64,000 bases of DNA from Kistimonas sp964291505 (GTDB lineage: Bacteria > Pseudomonadota > Gammaproteobacteria > Pseudomonadales > Endozoicomonadaceae): assembly GCA_964291505.2 (NCBI GenBank), contig OZ220199.1:62001-126000 (forward strand), in the 5' to 3' direction. Of this stretch, positions 25,953 through 34,987 are shown piece by piece; within the stretch, counting starts at the first letter, position 1; every line of letters begins with the position of its first letter. Position numbers and translations under genes: made by a program. The notes beneath the pieces are model-generated. The model was not told the DNA's origin. It saw only the letters and a program-made list of their open reading frames with translations, and searched no databases.

Positions 25953-27377
25953 TTATAATAAGTAATCAATAAGCAAACCTATTAGACCAAAGCCTAACAA
26001 CGATAAAGTACCCGCCAGCAATGCATAGGGCAACTGGGTACGTACATGATCAATATGATCGGTCGCCGCAACCATTGAAGCGACTATCGTTGTGTCACTG
26101 ATGGGTGACGCATGGTCACCAAACACGCCACCTGATAAAACAGCAGCGATAAAGGGTGCCAAGGGCGCTGATTCTGCCTGAGCCAGCGGAACGGCAATGG
26201 GCATCATGATTGCGAACGTACCCCAGCTGGAGCCGACGGAAAAGCCAATCATCGCAGAAAACAGGAACAATAGCGGCAATAGTAGCGTTAACGGAAAATC
26301 ATTCCCCATTTTTCCCGCAACATACAGCCCCGTCTGCAATGCCTGAGTTGCGTTACCCAGTGCCAACGCCAACATCAGGATGACAGCCAGAGGCATCATG
26401 CCTGAAGCCCCCCTCATGAAGATACTGGTCAGCTCGGCAAGCGTTAATTGCCGGTAAATTAACGCCAGCAGGCAAGCCGATGTAACAGCAATCAGTGCAG
26501 CTGACAATACGCTGGTAGAGCCAGACCCTTTCAGAAAATCTCCCTGCCCTGTACCCCAAAGGATAAGCGGCATCATCACCAGCATGATCAATACTGGCAG
26601 CAGCATACTCATCGCCCGGGGTTTCAAACGAGCGTTTTCCTCGAAGAAAAACAGAGATTGATCGATTAACGGTAGCTGTCCTAGTGCGAGAACACGACCA
26701 CATGCGGCTCTCTGTTCTGCCACTTTCATTGGCCCAAAGTTCCAATTATAAAGAATGACACCAGCAGACAGGATGACCGAAAAGATCGCATAGAAGTTGA
26801 GCGGTATAGCATAGAGCAGCACAGTCAGGGGGTCACTGACCCCCATATTGCCCAACAGAACCAGGTTAAACGCTCCCCAACCATTAAGTGGAATCAACAT
26901 ACATATGGGGGCGGAGGTTGCATCAATAAGATAGGCCAGTTTTTCACGGGACAGTCGAAAACGATCAAACAGGGGACGTGAAACAATACCTGCAACCAGT
27001 ATTGTTAAATTCGCCTCAATAAAAATAATGATACCGATAAACCAGGCAAGCCATTGTGCTCGCCGGCCATTATTTACCCAACGTCTTCTTTCCAGCCAGT
27101 TAATAAAACCCCGAACACCCCCTGTGGCTTCCAGAATGGCAATTAAACCACCAATGACAAATGTGTAGAAAATAACACGTGTATCATCGGGTGATTGAAA
27201 GACCTGTATCACCGCATCCAGGCTGTTAACCAAACCGTTGAATAACGCACCGTCCAGCAGGATGGTGTGCCCGAGCCAGAGACCAGCGATCAAAGACAGA
27301 TACACCTGACGGCTTGTGATAGCCAGGGTAATAGACAAGAGTGGCGGTAATACGGAACTTACGCCCAAGTCAGCCAT
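25953..27377 (-). CDS. Na+/H+ antiporter NhaC family transporter
   Basis: This 474-residue inner-membrane protein has about 11-12 hydrophobic segments. The hallmark FGDHASPISDTTIVASM (about 425-441), the repeated GVRGFINWL motif and AMIGFSVGSSWGTFAIM place it in the NhaC/IT-superfamily antiporters. It exchanges Na+ (or organic cations/acids in some relatives) for H+. It fits a marine habitat. Monocistronic; the ATG at 27377 follows an AT-rich leader. Confidence 0.85.
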   Translation of the reverse strand: MADLGVSSVLPPLLSITLAITSRQVYLSLIAGLWLGHTILLDGALFNGLVNSLDAVIQVFQSPDDTRVIFYTFVIGGLIAILEATGGVRGFINWLERRRWVNNGRRAQWLAWFIGIIIFIEANLTILVAGIVSRPLFDRFRLSREKLAYLIDATSAPICMLIPLNGWGAFNLVLLGNMGVSDPLTVLLYAIPLNFYAIFSVILSAGVILYNWNFGPMKVAEQRAACGRVLALGQLPLIDQSLFFFEENARLKPRAMSMLLPVLIMLVMMPLILWGTGQGDFLKGSGSTSVLSAALIAVTSACLLALIYRQLTLAELTSIFMRGASGMMPLAVILMLALALGNATQALQTGLYVAGKMGNDFPLTLLLPLLFLFSAMIGFSVGSSWGTFAIMMPIAVPLAQAESAPLAPFIAAVLSGGVFGDHASPISDTTIVASMVAATDHIDHVRTQLPYALLAGTLSLLGFGLIGLLIDYLL

Positions 27378-27705
27378 ATTTCTTTATCCTGAATTTATGC
27401 GGTAAGAAATATAGTGGATCTTGTTAGCGAGCGACTGAATAAATCTTATTGAACAGGTTTGCCCTTCATATCAACACCAGCATTAATTCTAACCCTCTTA
27501 ATCAATAGCGATTCAAGCCCAATCTCATTCTATGAATAGTCCAAAATAACAGAAAATAGAACAGTGACTCTAATGACCACACATTTTATTTTATACGCAG
27601 GGTATCGGCAGCCAACTCATTATAATATGTCATCATCAGAATGGAGAACTCCCTAAATAGCCGTTATGATATGTAGCAATAACAATCAAAGATAAGGGCT
27701 ATTCC
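27378..27705. other. Intergenic region between divergent genes
   Basis: About 330 AT-rich bases lie between nhaC (minus) and the DUF4124 gene (plus). Promoters for both should lie here; I see no gene and no confident operator. Confidence 0.35.
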
Positions 27706-28278
27706 ATGGGCTCATTCAGGCAAGTATTCCTGGTCATCACATGGCTGTCTTTTTTCCTGTCGCCGCTGGCCTCTGCCAACTCGGAGATTTACCGTGTCGT
27801 CCAAGAGGATGGCTCTGTCGTTTATACCGATGAACCCGCGCCTGATGCAGATGCTGAAGCTGTTGAGTTAAAACCGATACAAATTGTACCTTCACCCGCG
27901 ACATCTGCCGCAAACTTACGGCCCGGAAAAACCGATGAAATGCGATCTATTAGCTATGATGGGTTAAGCATCACGACGCCTGAAGAAAAGGAAAATTTGC
28001 GTAATCCTACGGAAATCACCGTCAAAACAAAACTTACTCCAGAACTGCTGAATGGGCACCACATCCGTCTTATGCAGAATGGTAAGGAGGTCGGTCTCAG
28101 TAAGGATGGCACCTTCATTATCAAAGAGCCCTATCGAGGAGAACATACCTTGACAGCTCAGGTTGTCGACCAGCGTAAAAAGGTGTTGCTCACCAGTGCG
28201 CCCCGCACCATTTATGTCTATCGCCACTCAGCCCTGTTCAATCCACAGCCCACGCCACCTATTGCACCGTCTCCTTAA
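27706..28278 (+). CDS. DUF4124-domain exported protein
   Basis: This 190-residue protein has a signal peptide (to about residue 24, ASA-NS) and an N-terminal DUF4124 motif (IYRVVQEDGSVVYTDEP). A beta-rich C-terminal domain (ITVKTKL, EHTLTAQVVDQ) and a Pro-rich tail follow. It is probably periplasmic; the function is unknown. DUF4124 genes are commonly found just upstream of ntrB in gammaproteobacteria, as here (185 bp upstream of glnL on the same strand). Confidence 0.75.
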   Translation: MGSFRQVFLVITWLSFFLSPLASANSEIYRVVQEDGSVVYTDEPAPDADAEAVELKPIQIVPSPATSAANLRPGKTDEMRSISYDGLSITTPEEKENLRNPTEITVKTKLTPELLNGHHIRLMQNGKEVGLSKDGTFIIKEPYRGEHTLTAQVVDQRKKVLLTSAPRTIYVYRHSALFNPQPTPPIAPSP

Positions 28279-28463
28279 CAGCCTGATCCGTATAAAGAAA
28301 CCGCCAAAAAACGAATACACCTTATTGGTGCATTTTGTTGTCTGTGTCAAAATGGTCTGCCCCAATTAGGAACACGTCTGCACACAACACTAACACCAGG
28401 TGGGTAGTGCACAATATTTTCCCGGTACTGGTTTGCTTCTTGCATTAATCGGAGGAGTGCAAT

Positions 28464-29585
28464 ATGCAACCGGATTATCCACAAGAATTATTACTGCCCA
28501 TGTACCAGACATTACTGGAAAACCTGACCACTGCCGTACTGGCCTTCGATGTAGGCTTGCAGCTCCAGTATATGAATACGGCTGCAGAAACACTGATCGA
28601 AGCCAGCGACAGGCAACTACATGGCCTGCATATCGATGAGCTGTTCCGTGAAGAGCCACCATCCACTGAGCATCTTCAGCAGGCCTTGAGCAATGCCACC
28701 AGTTATACCAAGCGGGAAGCCAAACTACAGCTGCCCAATGGCAGCACCCTGACGGCTGATTACACAGTCACACCAGTGACCGAGAATGGCCATACGATAC
28801 TTTTAATGGAACTCCAGCCCCGGGACCGGCTATTGCGGATCACCCGCGAGGAAACCATTAAGACCCGTCAGGAAACGGCCAAGATCCTGGTGCGCGGCCT
28901 GGCCCATGAGATCAAAAACCCGCTTGGCGGCATTCGCGGCGCCGCACAGCTGCTTGCCCGGGAACTGCCGGATGAATCCCTGAAAGACTATACCAACGTC
29001 ATCATTGAAGAAGCGGATCGCCTGCGTAACCTTGTGGATCGCATGCTGGGGCCGATAAAACCACCCCAACTGGCTGAAGTGAATATCCACGAAGTGCTGG
29101 AACGGGTCTGCAGTCTGATTGATGCGGAAACCGGCGGTCACATGACCCTCACCCGCAACTATGATCCCAGCATTCCCCCTATTTCCGCCGATGCTGAACA
29201 GCTGATTCAAGCCACCCTCAACATCGTGCGTAACGCCATGCAGGCGATCAGCCAGCATATGCCACTGAGCGACGGCAACATAACGCTTAAAACACGGATC
29301 ATGCGCCAGTTCACCATTGGCAACATCCGCCACCGCCTTATTTGTCGTCTGGACATTATCGACAATGGTCCCGGTATCCCCGCCGACATGCTGGAAAACA
29401 TGTTCTATCCCATGATCAGCGGACGGGCAGACGGCACCGGTCTCGGACTGAGCATTGCCCAGTCCATCATCTCCCGGCACAGCGGCGCCATTACCTGTGA
29501 AAGTGAGCCCGGAAAAACCGTATTCTCCCTGTTCATCCCCTTTGAACAGCCAGACAGACAAGCAGATGCAGGAGCAGCACCATGA
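28464..29585 (+). CDS. glnL: Nitrogen regulation sensor kinase NtrB
   Basis: This 373-residue cytoplasmic histidine kinase has an N-terminal PAS domain (about 10-120), an H-box LAHEIKNPLGG with phospho-accepting H148, an N-box (LNIVRNAMQAI) and G-boxes (DNGPGIP, GRADGTGLGLSIA) of the ATPase domain. It has no membrane segment, as expected for NtrB, which is controlled by PII (GlnB). ATG 28464 has a strong SD (GGAGGAG). The last 4 nt overlap the ntrC start (ATGA), so the pair is translationally coupled. glnA is not adjacent within the window. Confidence 0.95.
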   Translation: MQPDYPQELLLPMYQTLLENLTTAVLAFDVGLQLQYMNTAAETLIEASDRQLHGLHIDELFREEPPSTEHLQQALSNATSYTKREAKLQLPNGSTLTADYTVTPVTENGHTILLMELQPRDRLLRITREETIKTRQETAKILVRGLAHEIKNPLGGIRGAAQLLARELPDESLKDYTNVIIEEADRLRNLVDRMLGPIKPPQLAEVNIHEVLERVCSLIDAETGGHMTLTRNYDPSIPPISADAEQLIQATLNIVRNAMQAISQHMPLSDGNITLKTRIMRQFTIGNIRHRLICRLDIIDNGPGIPADMLENMFYPMISGRADGTGLGLSIAQSIISRHSGAITCESEPGKTVFSLFIPFEQPDRQADAGAAP

Positions 29586-31027
29586 GCACAACCGGTAACG
29601 TCTGGATCATAGACGACGATCGTTCGATTCGGTGGGTGCTTGAGCGCGCCATGGCCCAGGAAGGGATCCAGACCAGCAGTTTCGAAACTGCGGATGCCGC
29701 ACTGGCTGCCATTGCCAGTAAGCAGCCTGATGTCATTATCAGTGATGTACGCATGCCCGGTACAGGCGGCCTGGATTTGCTGAAGTTGATCAAGGACGAC
29801 TATCCCGCCCTGCCTGTCATCATCATGACCGCACACTCAGATCTGGACAGCGCCGTCGCCTCCTATCAGGGCGGCGCCTTCGAATACCTGCCCAAACCGT
29901 TTGATGTGGATGAGGCGGTCACCCTGATCAAACGTGCACTGTCTCATGTCCGTGAACAGGCAATTCAGCACCCAGGAATGGAAAGAGCCGCTACGCCGGA
30001 AATCATCGGTGAAGCGCCTGCCATGCAGGAAGTGTTTCGCGCCATTGGTCGTCTGTCGCAGTCCAATATCACGGTGTTGATCAACGGCGAATCAGGAACC
30101 GGTAAGGAACTGGTGGCCCATGCCCTGCATCGCCACAGCCCGCGTGCAGCCAACCCGTTTATTCCCCTGAACATGGCAGCCATTCCCAAGGACTTGATTG
30201 AGTCTGAACTTTTCGGTCATGAAAAAGGGGCTTTTACAGGCGCCAATCAGATGCGTCGCGGCCGGTTTGAACAGGCTAATGGCGGCACCCTGTTTCTGGA
30301 TGAAATCGGTGACATGCCCGCCGAAACCCAGACCCGGCTCTTGCGAGTCCTAGCCGATGGAGAGTTCTACCGGGTTGGCGGCCATACACCTGTGCAGGTG
30401 GACGTCCGGATTATCGCGGCCACTCACCAGAACTTGGAAAAACTGGTGGCCGCCGGCTCCTTCCGGGAAGATTTGTTTCATCGGTTGAATGTTATCCGGG
30501 TGCACCTTCCACGCCTCGGCGACCGCCGTGAAGACATCCCCCTGCTGACCCACCATTTCCTGGACCGGGCAGCCCGTGAACTGAGCGTCGAACCCAAGCT
30601 GCTCCGTCCTGAAACGGAAGCCTATATGAGCAGCCTGGACTGGCCGGGCAATGTCCGGCAACTGGAAAACACCTGTCGCTGGATCACCGTGATGGCCTCC
30701 AGCCGGGAAGTGCATGTCTCAGACCTGCCACCGGAACTGCTGGACCAACAGCGGTCATCCTCGACAGGTAATAACTGGGAACAGGCATTGCGCAACTGGG
30801 CAGACCAACAGCTCACCCGCGGTGAAAGCGGCCTGCTGGACAGGGCGGTCCCCACGTTCGAGCGGATCATGATTGAAACAGCGCTGAAGCATACCTGTGG
30901 CAGACGACGGGATGCCGCTCTTCTGTTGGGCTGGGGACGTAATACCCTGACGCGGAAAATCAAGGAACTCGGCATGAACGACGAGGAAAGCATTGATCAG
31001 GAAGAAGCGCTGGACGAGGCCGTGTAA
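29582..31027 (+). CDS. glnG: Nitrogen regulation response regulator NtrC
   Basis: This 481-residue sigma-54 activator has a receiver domain with phospho-acceptor D55 (DVRMPG follows), an AAA+ domain with Walker A GESGTGKE (169-176), the sigma-54-contacting GAFTGA loop (216-221) and Walker B GGTLFLDEIGD. A C-terminal Fis-type HTH (RRRDAALLLGWGRNTLTRKIKELG) completes it. NtrB phosphorylates it under nitrogen limitation, and it activates glnA-type and transport promoters. It overlaps glnL by 4 nt and ends at a bidirectional terminator shared with deaD. Confidence 0.96.
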   Translation: MSTTGNVWIIDDDRSIRWVLERAMAQEGIQTSSFETADAALAAIASKQPDVIISDVRMPGTGGLDLLKLIKDDYPALPVIIMTAHSDLDSAVASYQGGAFEYLPKPFDVDEAVTLIKRALSHVREQAIQHPGMERAATPEIIGEAPAMQEVFRAIGRLSQSNITVLINGESGTGKELVAHALHRHSPRAANPFIPLNMAAIPKDLIESELFGHEKGAFTGANQMRRGRFEQANGGTLFLDEIGDMPAETQTRLLRVLADGEFYRVGGHTPVQVDVRIIAATHQNLEKLVAAGSFREDLFHRLNVIRVHLPRLGDRREDIPLLTHHFLDRAARELSVEPKLLRPETEAYMSSLDWPGNVRQLENTCRWITVMASSREVHVSDLPPELLDQQRSSSTGNNWEQALRNWADQQLTRGESGLLDRAVPTFERIMIETALKHTCGRRRDAALLLGWGRNTLTRKIKELGMNDEESIDQEEALDEAV

Positions 31028-31053
31028 CGCAGTACAAAAAAAACATGGGGACA

Positions 31054-31094
31054 TAAAAAAACCGCTATTGAATCAATCAATAGCGGTTTTTTTT
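31054..31094. terminator. Bidirectional Rho-independent terminator (glnG/deaD)
   Basis: A 12-bp perfect stem (AACCGCTATTGA 31060-31071 with TCAATAGCGGTT 31077-31088, 5-nt loop) is flanked by an A-run on the left and a T8 run on the right. It therefore works in both directions between the convergent glnG and deaD genes. Confidence 0.95.
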
Positions 31095-31100
31095 CAGACC

Positions 31101-32882
31101 TTATTCAGTTCTGGCTGGCTGACGACGCTGGTAGCCACCTTCACGTCCGCCGTCACGACCACCTTCACGACGACGGTTGCCGCCCTGGCCTCCGCGACGT
31201 GGTGGACGCTGCTCGCCACCACCAGGAACCTGCTCCATCTTCAGGGGACGACCGCAGACCCGCACTTTCTGCAGATGCTGCAGGACTTCACCCGGGATCC
31301 CTTCAGGCAGATCCACCGTACTGTAAGTATCAAACAGCTTGATGTGACCGATGTAGCGGTTATCAATTTCGGCTTCATTGGCAATGGCACCAACGATATT
31401 ACCCGGCATCACACCGTGCTCACGGCCGACATCCAGGCGATAACGTTGCATGTTCACATTGGCAAATTCACGGGAGCGACGCTCACCACGATCGCTACGG
31501 TCACGACGCTCGCGACCACCTTCACGGTCATCACGCTGACGGGGTTCACGGGTACGTACCGGCTCTTCCTTCAGCTGCAGGGGACGGTCTTTCTGCGCCA
31601 GGAACAGTAGGGCGGCAGCCAGATCAACGGTGTCGACTTCTGTCTGGTGACGCATATCGGTCACAACACCCTTGAAGAAATCCAGCTGTTCGTTGTCGAG
31701 GGCTTCCTGAACCTGCTGCAGCATCTTGGACACACGACGCTCAGCCACCAGTTCACGGGTCGGCAGGGTCAGCTGCTGAATGGTCTGGCGGGTCGCGCGC
31801 TCAATGGAGCGCAGCATACGACGCTCGCGGTTCGCCACGAACAGGATCGCCTTACCCTTACGACCAGCACGACCGGTACGGCCGATACGGTGAACGTAAG
31901 CTTCAGTGTCGTAAGGAATATCGTAGTTAATAACGTGGCTGATCCGCTCAACGTCCAGACCACGGGCGGCCACATCGGTCGCTACAACGATATCCAGCTT
32001 GCCTTCACGCAGTTTTTCAACGGTGCGCTCACGCAGGGCCTGGGTCATGTCACCATGCAGCGGAGCACTGGCATAACCACGGGCTTCAAGTTTTTCCGCC
32101 AGCTCGACACTGGAGGTCTTGGTGCGCACGAAAATGATCAGACCGTCGCTTTCTTCGGTTTCCAGGATACGGGTCAGTGCATCCAGTTTGTGCAGACCGC
32201 TGACCAGCCAGTAAGACTGCTCAATCGTGTCAACAGTCGTCGTCTTGGCCTTGATGCGGACTTCACGGGGATTTTTCAGGTGACGATGCGCGACCTTACG
32301 GATCACTTCCGGCATGGTGGCGGAAAACAGCGCGATCTGACGCTCTTCCGGCGTATGCTCCAGAATCCACTCGATATCATCGATGAAGCCCATCTTCAGC
32401 ATTTCATCGGCTTCATCCAGCACCAGCGCCTTCAGGGTGTCCAGGTTCAGGGTGCCACGGCGGATGTGGTCCATGACACGACCAGGCGTACCGACAATAA
32501 TCTGGGCGCCACGCTGCAATTGGCGCAGCTGCTGTCCCATGCTCTGGCCACCGTAGATTGGCAGCACGTGGAACCCTTTCAGGTAACGGGCATAGGACTG
32601 GAATGCTTCGGAAACCTGGATCGCCAGCTCACGGGTCGGCGCCAGCACCAGCAACTGGGTTGCCTTGCTGGACAGGTCGATGTTGTTCAGCAGCGGCAGC
32701 GCGAAGGCAGCGGTCTTGCCGGTACCGGTCTGGGCCTGGCCCAGCAGGTCACAGCCATCCAGCAGCAGCGGAATACTTTCTGCCTGGATCGGTGAAGGAG
32801 TTTCATAACCCAGTTCCTGCAACGACTGCAGGATAGGCTCCGCAAGTCCGAGTTCCCGGAACTGAGGAATGTTTTCTGACAT
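31101..32882 (-). CDS. deaD: ATP-dependent DEAD-box RNA helicase DeaD/CsdA
   Basis: This 593-residue protein has a Q-motif (YETPSPIQ), Walker A AQTGTGKT (50-57), PTRELA, TPGR, DEAD at 156-159, SAT, and helicase-2 motifs through HRIGRTGRAGRKG. A DbpA-type RNA-binding domain (RLDVGREHGVMPGNIVG...VCGRPLKMEQV, about 480-550) and an Arg/Gly-rich tail follow. This order is that of DeaD, which unwinds RNA in ribosome assembly and cold adaptation. Upstream lies a long structured leader (hairpin 33004-33044), as is common in cold-inducible genes. Confidence 0.93.
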   Translation of the reverse strand: MSENIPQFRELGLAEPILQSLQELGYETPSPIQAESIPLLLDGCDLLGQAQTGTGKTAAFALPLLNNIDLSSKATQLLVLAPTRELAIQVSEAFQSYARYLKGFHVLPIYGGQSMGQQLRQLQRGAQIIVGTPGRVMDHIRRGTLNLDTLKALVLDEADEMLKMGFIDDIEWILEHTPEERQIALFSATMPEVIRKVAHRHLKNPREVRIKAKTTTVDTIEQSYWLVSGLHKLDALTRILETEESDGLIIFVRTKTSSVELAEKLEARGYASAPLHGDMTQALRERTVEKLREGKLDIVVATDVAARGLDVERISHVINYDIPYDTEAYVHRIGRTGRAGRKGKAILFVANRERRMLRSIERATRQTIQQLTLPTRELVAERRVSKMLQQVQEALDNEQLDFFKGVVTDMRHQTEVDTVDLAAALLFLAQKDRPLQLKEEPVRTREPRQRDDREGGRERRDRSDRGERRSREFANVNMQRYRLDVGREHGVMPGNIVGAIANEAEIDNRYIGHIKLFDTYSTVDLPEGIPGEVLQHLQKVRVCGRPLKMEQVPGGGEQRPPRRGGQGGNRRREGGRDGGREGGYQRRQPARTE

Positions 32883-33002
32883 GATAAATGCGCCTTTCTG
32901 GTCAATATAAGGTTTCCCTCACCAAAGGTGACGCAAACCTTAGCTGCACATGATAGTTAAGAATTCATGGCAAATGTGTTGGCGAGGCCGAACGCCTGAC
33001 CC
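32883..33002 (-). promoter_or_regulatory. Probable 5' leader of deaD
   Basis: The minus-strand stretch directly before the deaD start has an AAAGG SD about 12 nt upstream and a small stem (GGC...GCC near 32982-32996). Long leaders are known for deaD/csdA homologues; the promoter itself could not be fixed. Confidence 0.4.
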
Positions 33003-33003
33003 C

Positions 33004-33044
33004 GTCTGGATATACCCTGCTGCAGAGGCAACCTATATCCAGAC
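33004..33044 (-). promoter_or_regulatory. Large hairpin in the deaD leader region
   Basis: GTCTGGATATA (33004-33014) pairs perfectly with TATATCCAGAC (33034-33044), an 11-bp stem with a 19-nt loop. It lies about 120 nt upstream of the deaD start. It could be a leader-RNA structure or an operator; no T-tract is present. Confidence 0.5.
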
Positions 33045-33302
33045 AGACTCCGGATTCGTCACTCGAAAAGACCGGGGTGTTGCTACCGCAGTACGATAAA
33101 GCGGCGAATTGTAACGGATTCCCGGCCACGTTGATACTGGGATTCCCGCAGGTGACGCGGGATGAATACCTGTTTTCGTCAGAATCCCGGCACTCTTTGC
33201 GTCGTTATTTCATAAGCAATGATAAACGCCCCGCCTTTATCAGATATGGGCACTTAAACACCCCTTAACACAGAATTTAGAGCCGTTCCGTCGGCCTATA
33301 CT

Positions 33303-33323
33303 GAAATCAGAAATCAGAAATCA
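33303..33323 (+). repeat. 7-bp repeat (GAAATCA)x3 before the fimbrial-like gene
   Basis: Three perfect GAAATCA units end at 33323, 18 bp before the preferred start codon and immediately before the GAAGG SD. Unit gain or loss by slippage could alter leader spacing. Confidence 0.9.
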
Positions 33324-33341
33324 GTGAAGGCCAGTCGTAAC

Positions 33342-34145
33342 ATGGATGTTCGAGTAGTCGGGCTTCACCACTCGCACCGGGGTATGCCGGTTGCGACGTG
33401 TGCGCCCAGTCAACAGCAGTTCCGCATTGGTGGTGTCGTCAGTCGCTTTTTATTGGCGCTGTTTCTGGCATCAGTCGCAAGCAATGTCTCTCTCTCCAAG
33501 GCCGCCAGCCAGGGGACAGTGGGGAAAACCTCCACTGGCAGCTTTACTATCACCCTGGTGATACCACCCCGACTGACGGTACAGACATTTGCCGTTGCTG
33601 ATGGTTCAACTGAACCAACAGCAGAGCAAACTACCGAGGAAGATGCAGTCGCTACCAGCAGCAGTTCATCCGTCACCGTACAAACGGCCAAACAGGTATT
33701 ATCTAATATCCAAGCGATACAGGCGGCAGAGTCCCGTGCGCAGGCCACAGACACGGCATCCGCCCCATCCAGCAATACAACAGAAACGGAAACGTTGCCT
33801 GAAGCCCCCGCAGAGATCATTCCTACCAACACCCTGCAGCAAAAACTGTGCATCCAGGGGAACGGTATGTCTCACTACTCCCTGCAGGCAAGCGGCAGCC
33901 GGAATGACAGTCGTATGGTCTTGAGTTCCGACGGGGGGAATGAAGTGCCCTACCAGGTGGTATTAAACGACCAATCCAATACATCCCCCATCAATCTTCA
34001 AACACCGAGAACCATGCCGCTCAGCAATCAAAGCGACTGTAGTACATCACCTGTCGTGTCTATTAACCTGAGCAACTCCGCCAGAAACAACTTGCAGGAC
34101 AACAGCTATTATGGCGCGGCCCAGGTCACAGTAGCCGCAGAGTAA
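33342..34145 (+). CDS. Fimbrial-subunit-like secreted protein
   Basis: ATG 33342 (GAAGG 11 nt upstream) gives 267 residues; a GTG at 33324 is possible. An unusually long polar lead precedes the hydrophobic signal core (RFLLALFLASVASNVSLSKA). The mature N-terminus has alternating residues (GSFTITLVIPPRLTV) like the donor strand of chaperone-usher subunits. A Ser/Thr/Ala/Glu-rich low-complexity middle (about 85-160) and a beta-rich C-terminus with two Cys follow. A PapD-like chaperone lies 90 bp downstream. No usher is present, so the pair is an orphan. Identification rests on context plus the N-terminal pattern. Confidence 0.55.
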   Translation: MDVRVVGLHHSHRGMPVATCAPSQQQFRIGGVVSRFLLALFLASVASNVSLSKAASQGTVGKTSTGSFTITLVIPPRLTVQTFAVADGSTEPTAEQTTEEDAVATSSSSSVTVQTAKQVLSNIQAIQAAESRAQATDTASAPSSNTTETETLPEAPAEIIPTNTLQQKLCIQGNGMSHYSLQASGSRNDSRMVLSSDGGNEVPYQVVLNDQSNTSPINLQTPRTMPLSNQSDCSTSPVVSINLSNSARNNLQDNSYYGAAQVTVAAE

Positions 34146-34235
34146 TCCGATAGCAGGATTTGCGCTGGATTCCTGTGCGGCGGCTACTTACAATCGCAGT
34201 ATTACTGCTCCCGCTTTCTGGACAAAGCCAATACT

Positions 34236-34943
34236 ATGCGAAGGATTATTACCTCCCTGCTGGTCACTCTGTTGTCAGTAACAACATCGTCGCTGCACGC
34301 CAGCATGTCCCTGGATAAAATGATTGTTTACTTTGACCCCGGACAGCCTCCCAGACAAGACATCATGGTGTCCAACCCGGATCCGGAAAACCTCTATCTT
34401 CAGACAGAGGTCTACAAAGTCGTCAACCCGGGAAGAGAAAATGAAGAGCGCATCCGGATTACCGATCCGGACAAACTGAAGCTGCTTGCCACCCCGCAGA
34501 AAGCCATTATTCCACCCAATGGCCGTAAAACGGTGCGACTGGTTAGCCTTGAAACCCCCAATGCAAAGGAAGAGGTTTACCGGGTCACTTTCCGACCAGT
34601 GGTGGGAGATATTCAGGCGACACAAACCGCTATTAAGTTGCTGATTGCCTACCAGGCGCTTGTCTTCATTCGCCCGGCCAACCCGAAGTATGATGTGGTC
34701 GCCGAATGGAAAGACAACAAGATTGTCTTTACCAACCGGGGCAACATGAACGCCGTCCTGAGAAACGGGAAATTCTGCACCAGCAAAAAAGACGACAGCT
34801 GCTCGCCGCTATCGGAAGGCACTCGCCTGTATGCCGGACAGAGCTGGACCCTGGAATTGCCTGACTCCAAGGGTTATGTTCGCTACGGGCTGTTTGACGG
34901 CCAATTTGAAAAAACCAAAACGTTCTCACCGGGTAAAAGCTAA
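34236..34943 (+). CDS. Periplasmic pilus-assembly chaperone (PapD-like)
   Basis: This 235-residue protein has a signal peptide (to about residue 22, HAS). The immunoglobulin-like N-terminal domain has MIVYFDPGQPPRQDIMVSNPDPENLYLQTEVYKV, then PQKAIIPPNGRKTVRLV and YRVTFRPVVGD. These patterns fit fimbrial chaperones of the alternative or archaic groups; F1/G1 strands give VFIRPANPKYDV. It would cap the fimbrial-like protein encoded 90 bp upstream. There is no usher or second subunit in the window. Confidence 0.75.
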   Translation: MRRIITSLLVTLLSVTTSSLHASMSLDKMIVYFDPGQPPRQDIMVSNPDPENLYLQTEVYKVVNPGRENEERIRITDPDKLKLLATPQKAIIPPNGRKTVRLVSLETPNAKEEVYRVTFRPVVGDIQATQTAIKLLIAYQALVFIRPANPKYDVVAEWKDNKIVFTNRGNMNAVLRNGKFCTSKKDDSCSPLSEGTRLYAGQSWTLELPDSKGYVRYGLFDGQFEKTKTFSPGKS

Positions 34944-34959
34944 CACCGGCTCCCTTTCA

Positions 34960-34987
34960 TAGTCCTGCCGTACCCATGGCAGGACTA
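34960..34987. terminator. Hairpin at the chaperone/exporter convergent junction
   Basis: TAGTCCTGCC (34960-34969) pairs with GGCAGGACTA (34978-34987), a 10-bp stem with an 8-nt loop that overlaps the exporter stop codon. No T-tract. Possible terminator for both convergent genes. Confidence 0.5.

Noticed and set aside
28429..28444. Sigma-54-like -24/-12 spacing (TGG...TGCA) upstream of glnL
   Set aside because: The GG-N10-GC spacing fits, but the start would fall within the SD, the -24 box is otherwise poor, and no convincing NtrC site is present nearby.
31647..32795. Plus-strand frame of 382 residues opposite deaD
   Set aside because: Lies wholly antisense to a clear DEAD-box helicase; composition reflects the complementary codons.
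33077..33268. 63-residue plus-strand frame between deaD and the fimbrial-like gene
   Set aside because: No SD or homology; it overlaps the probable deaD promoter/leader region.
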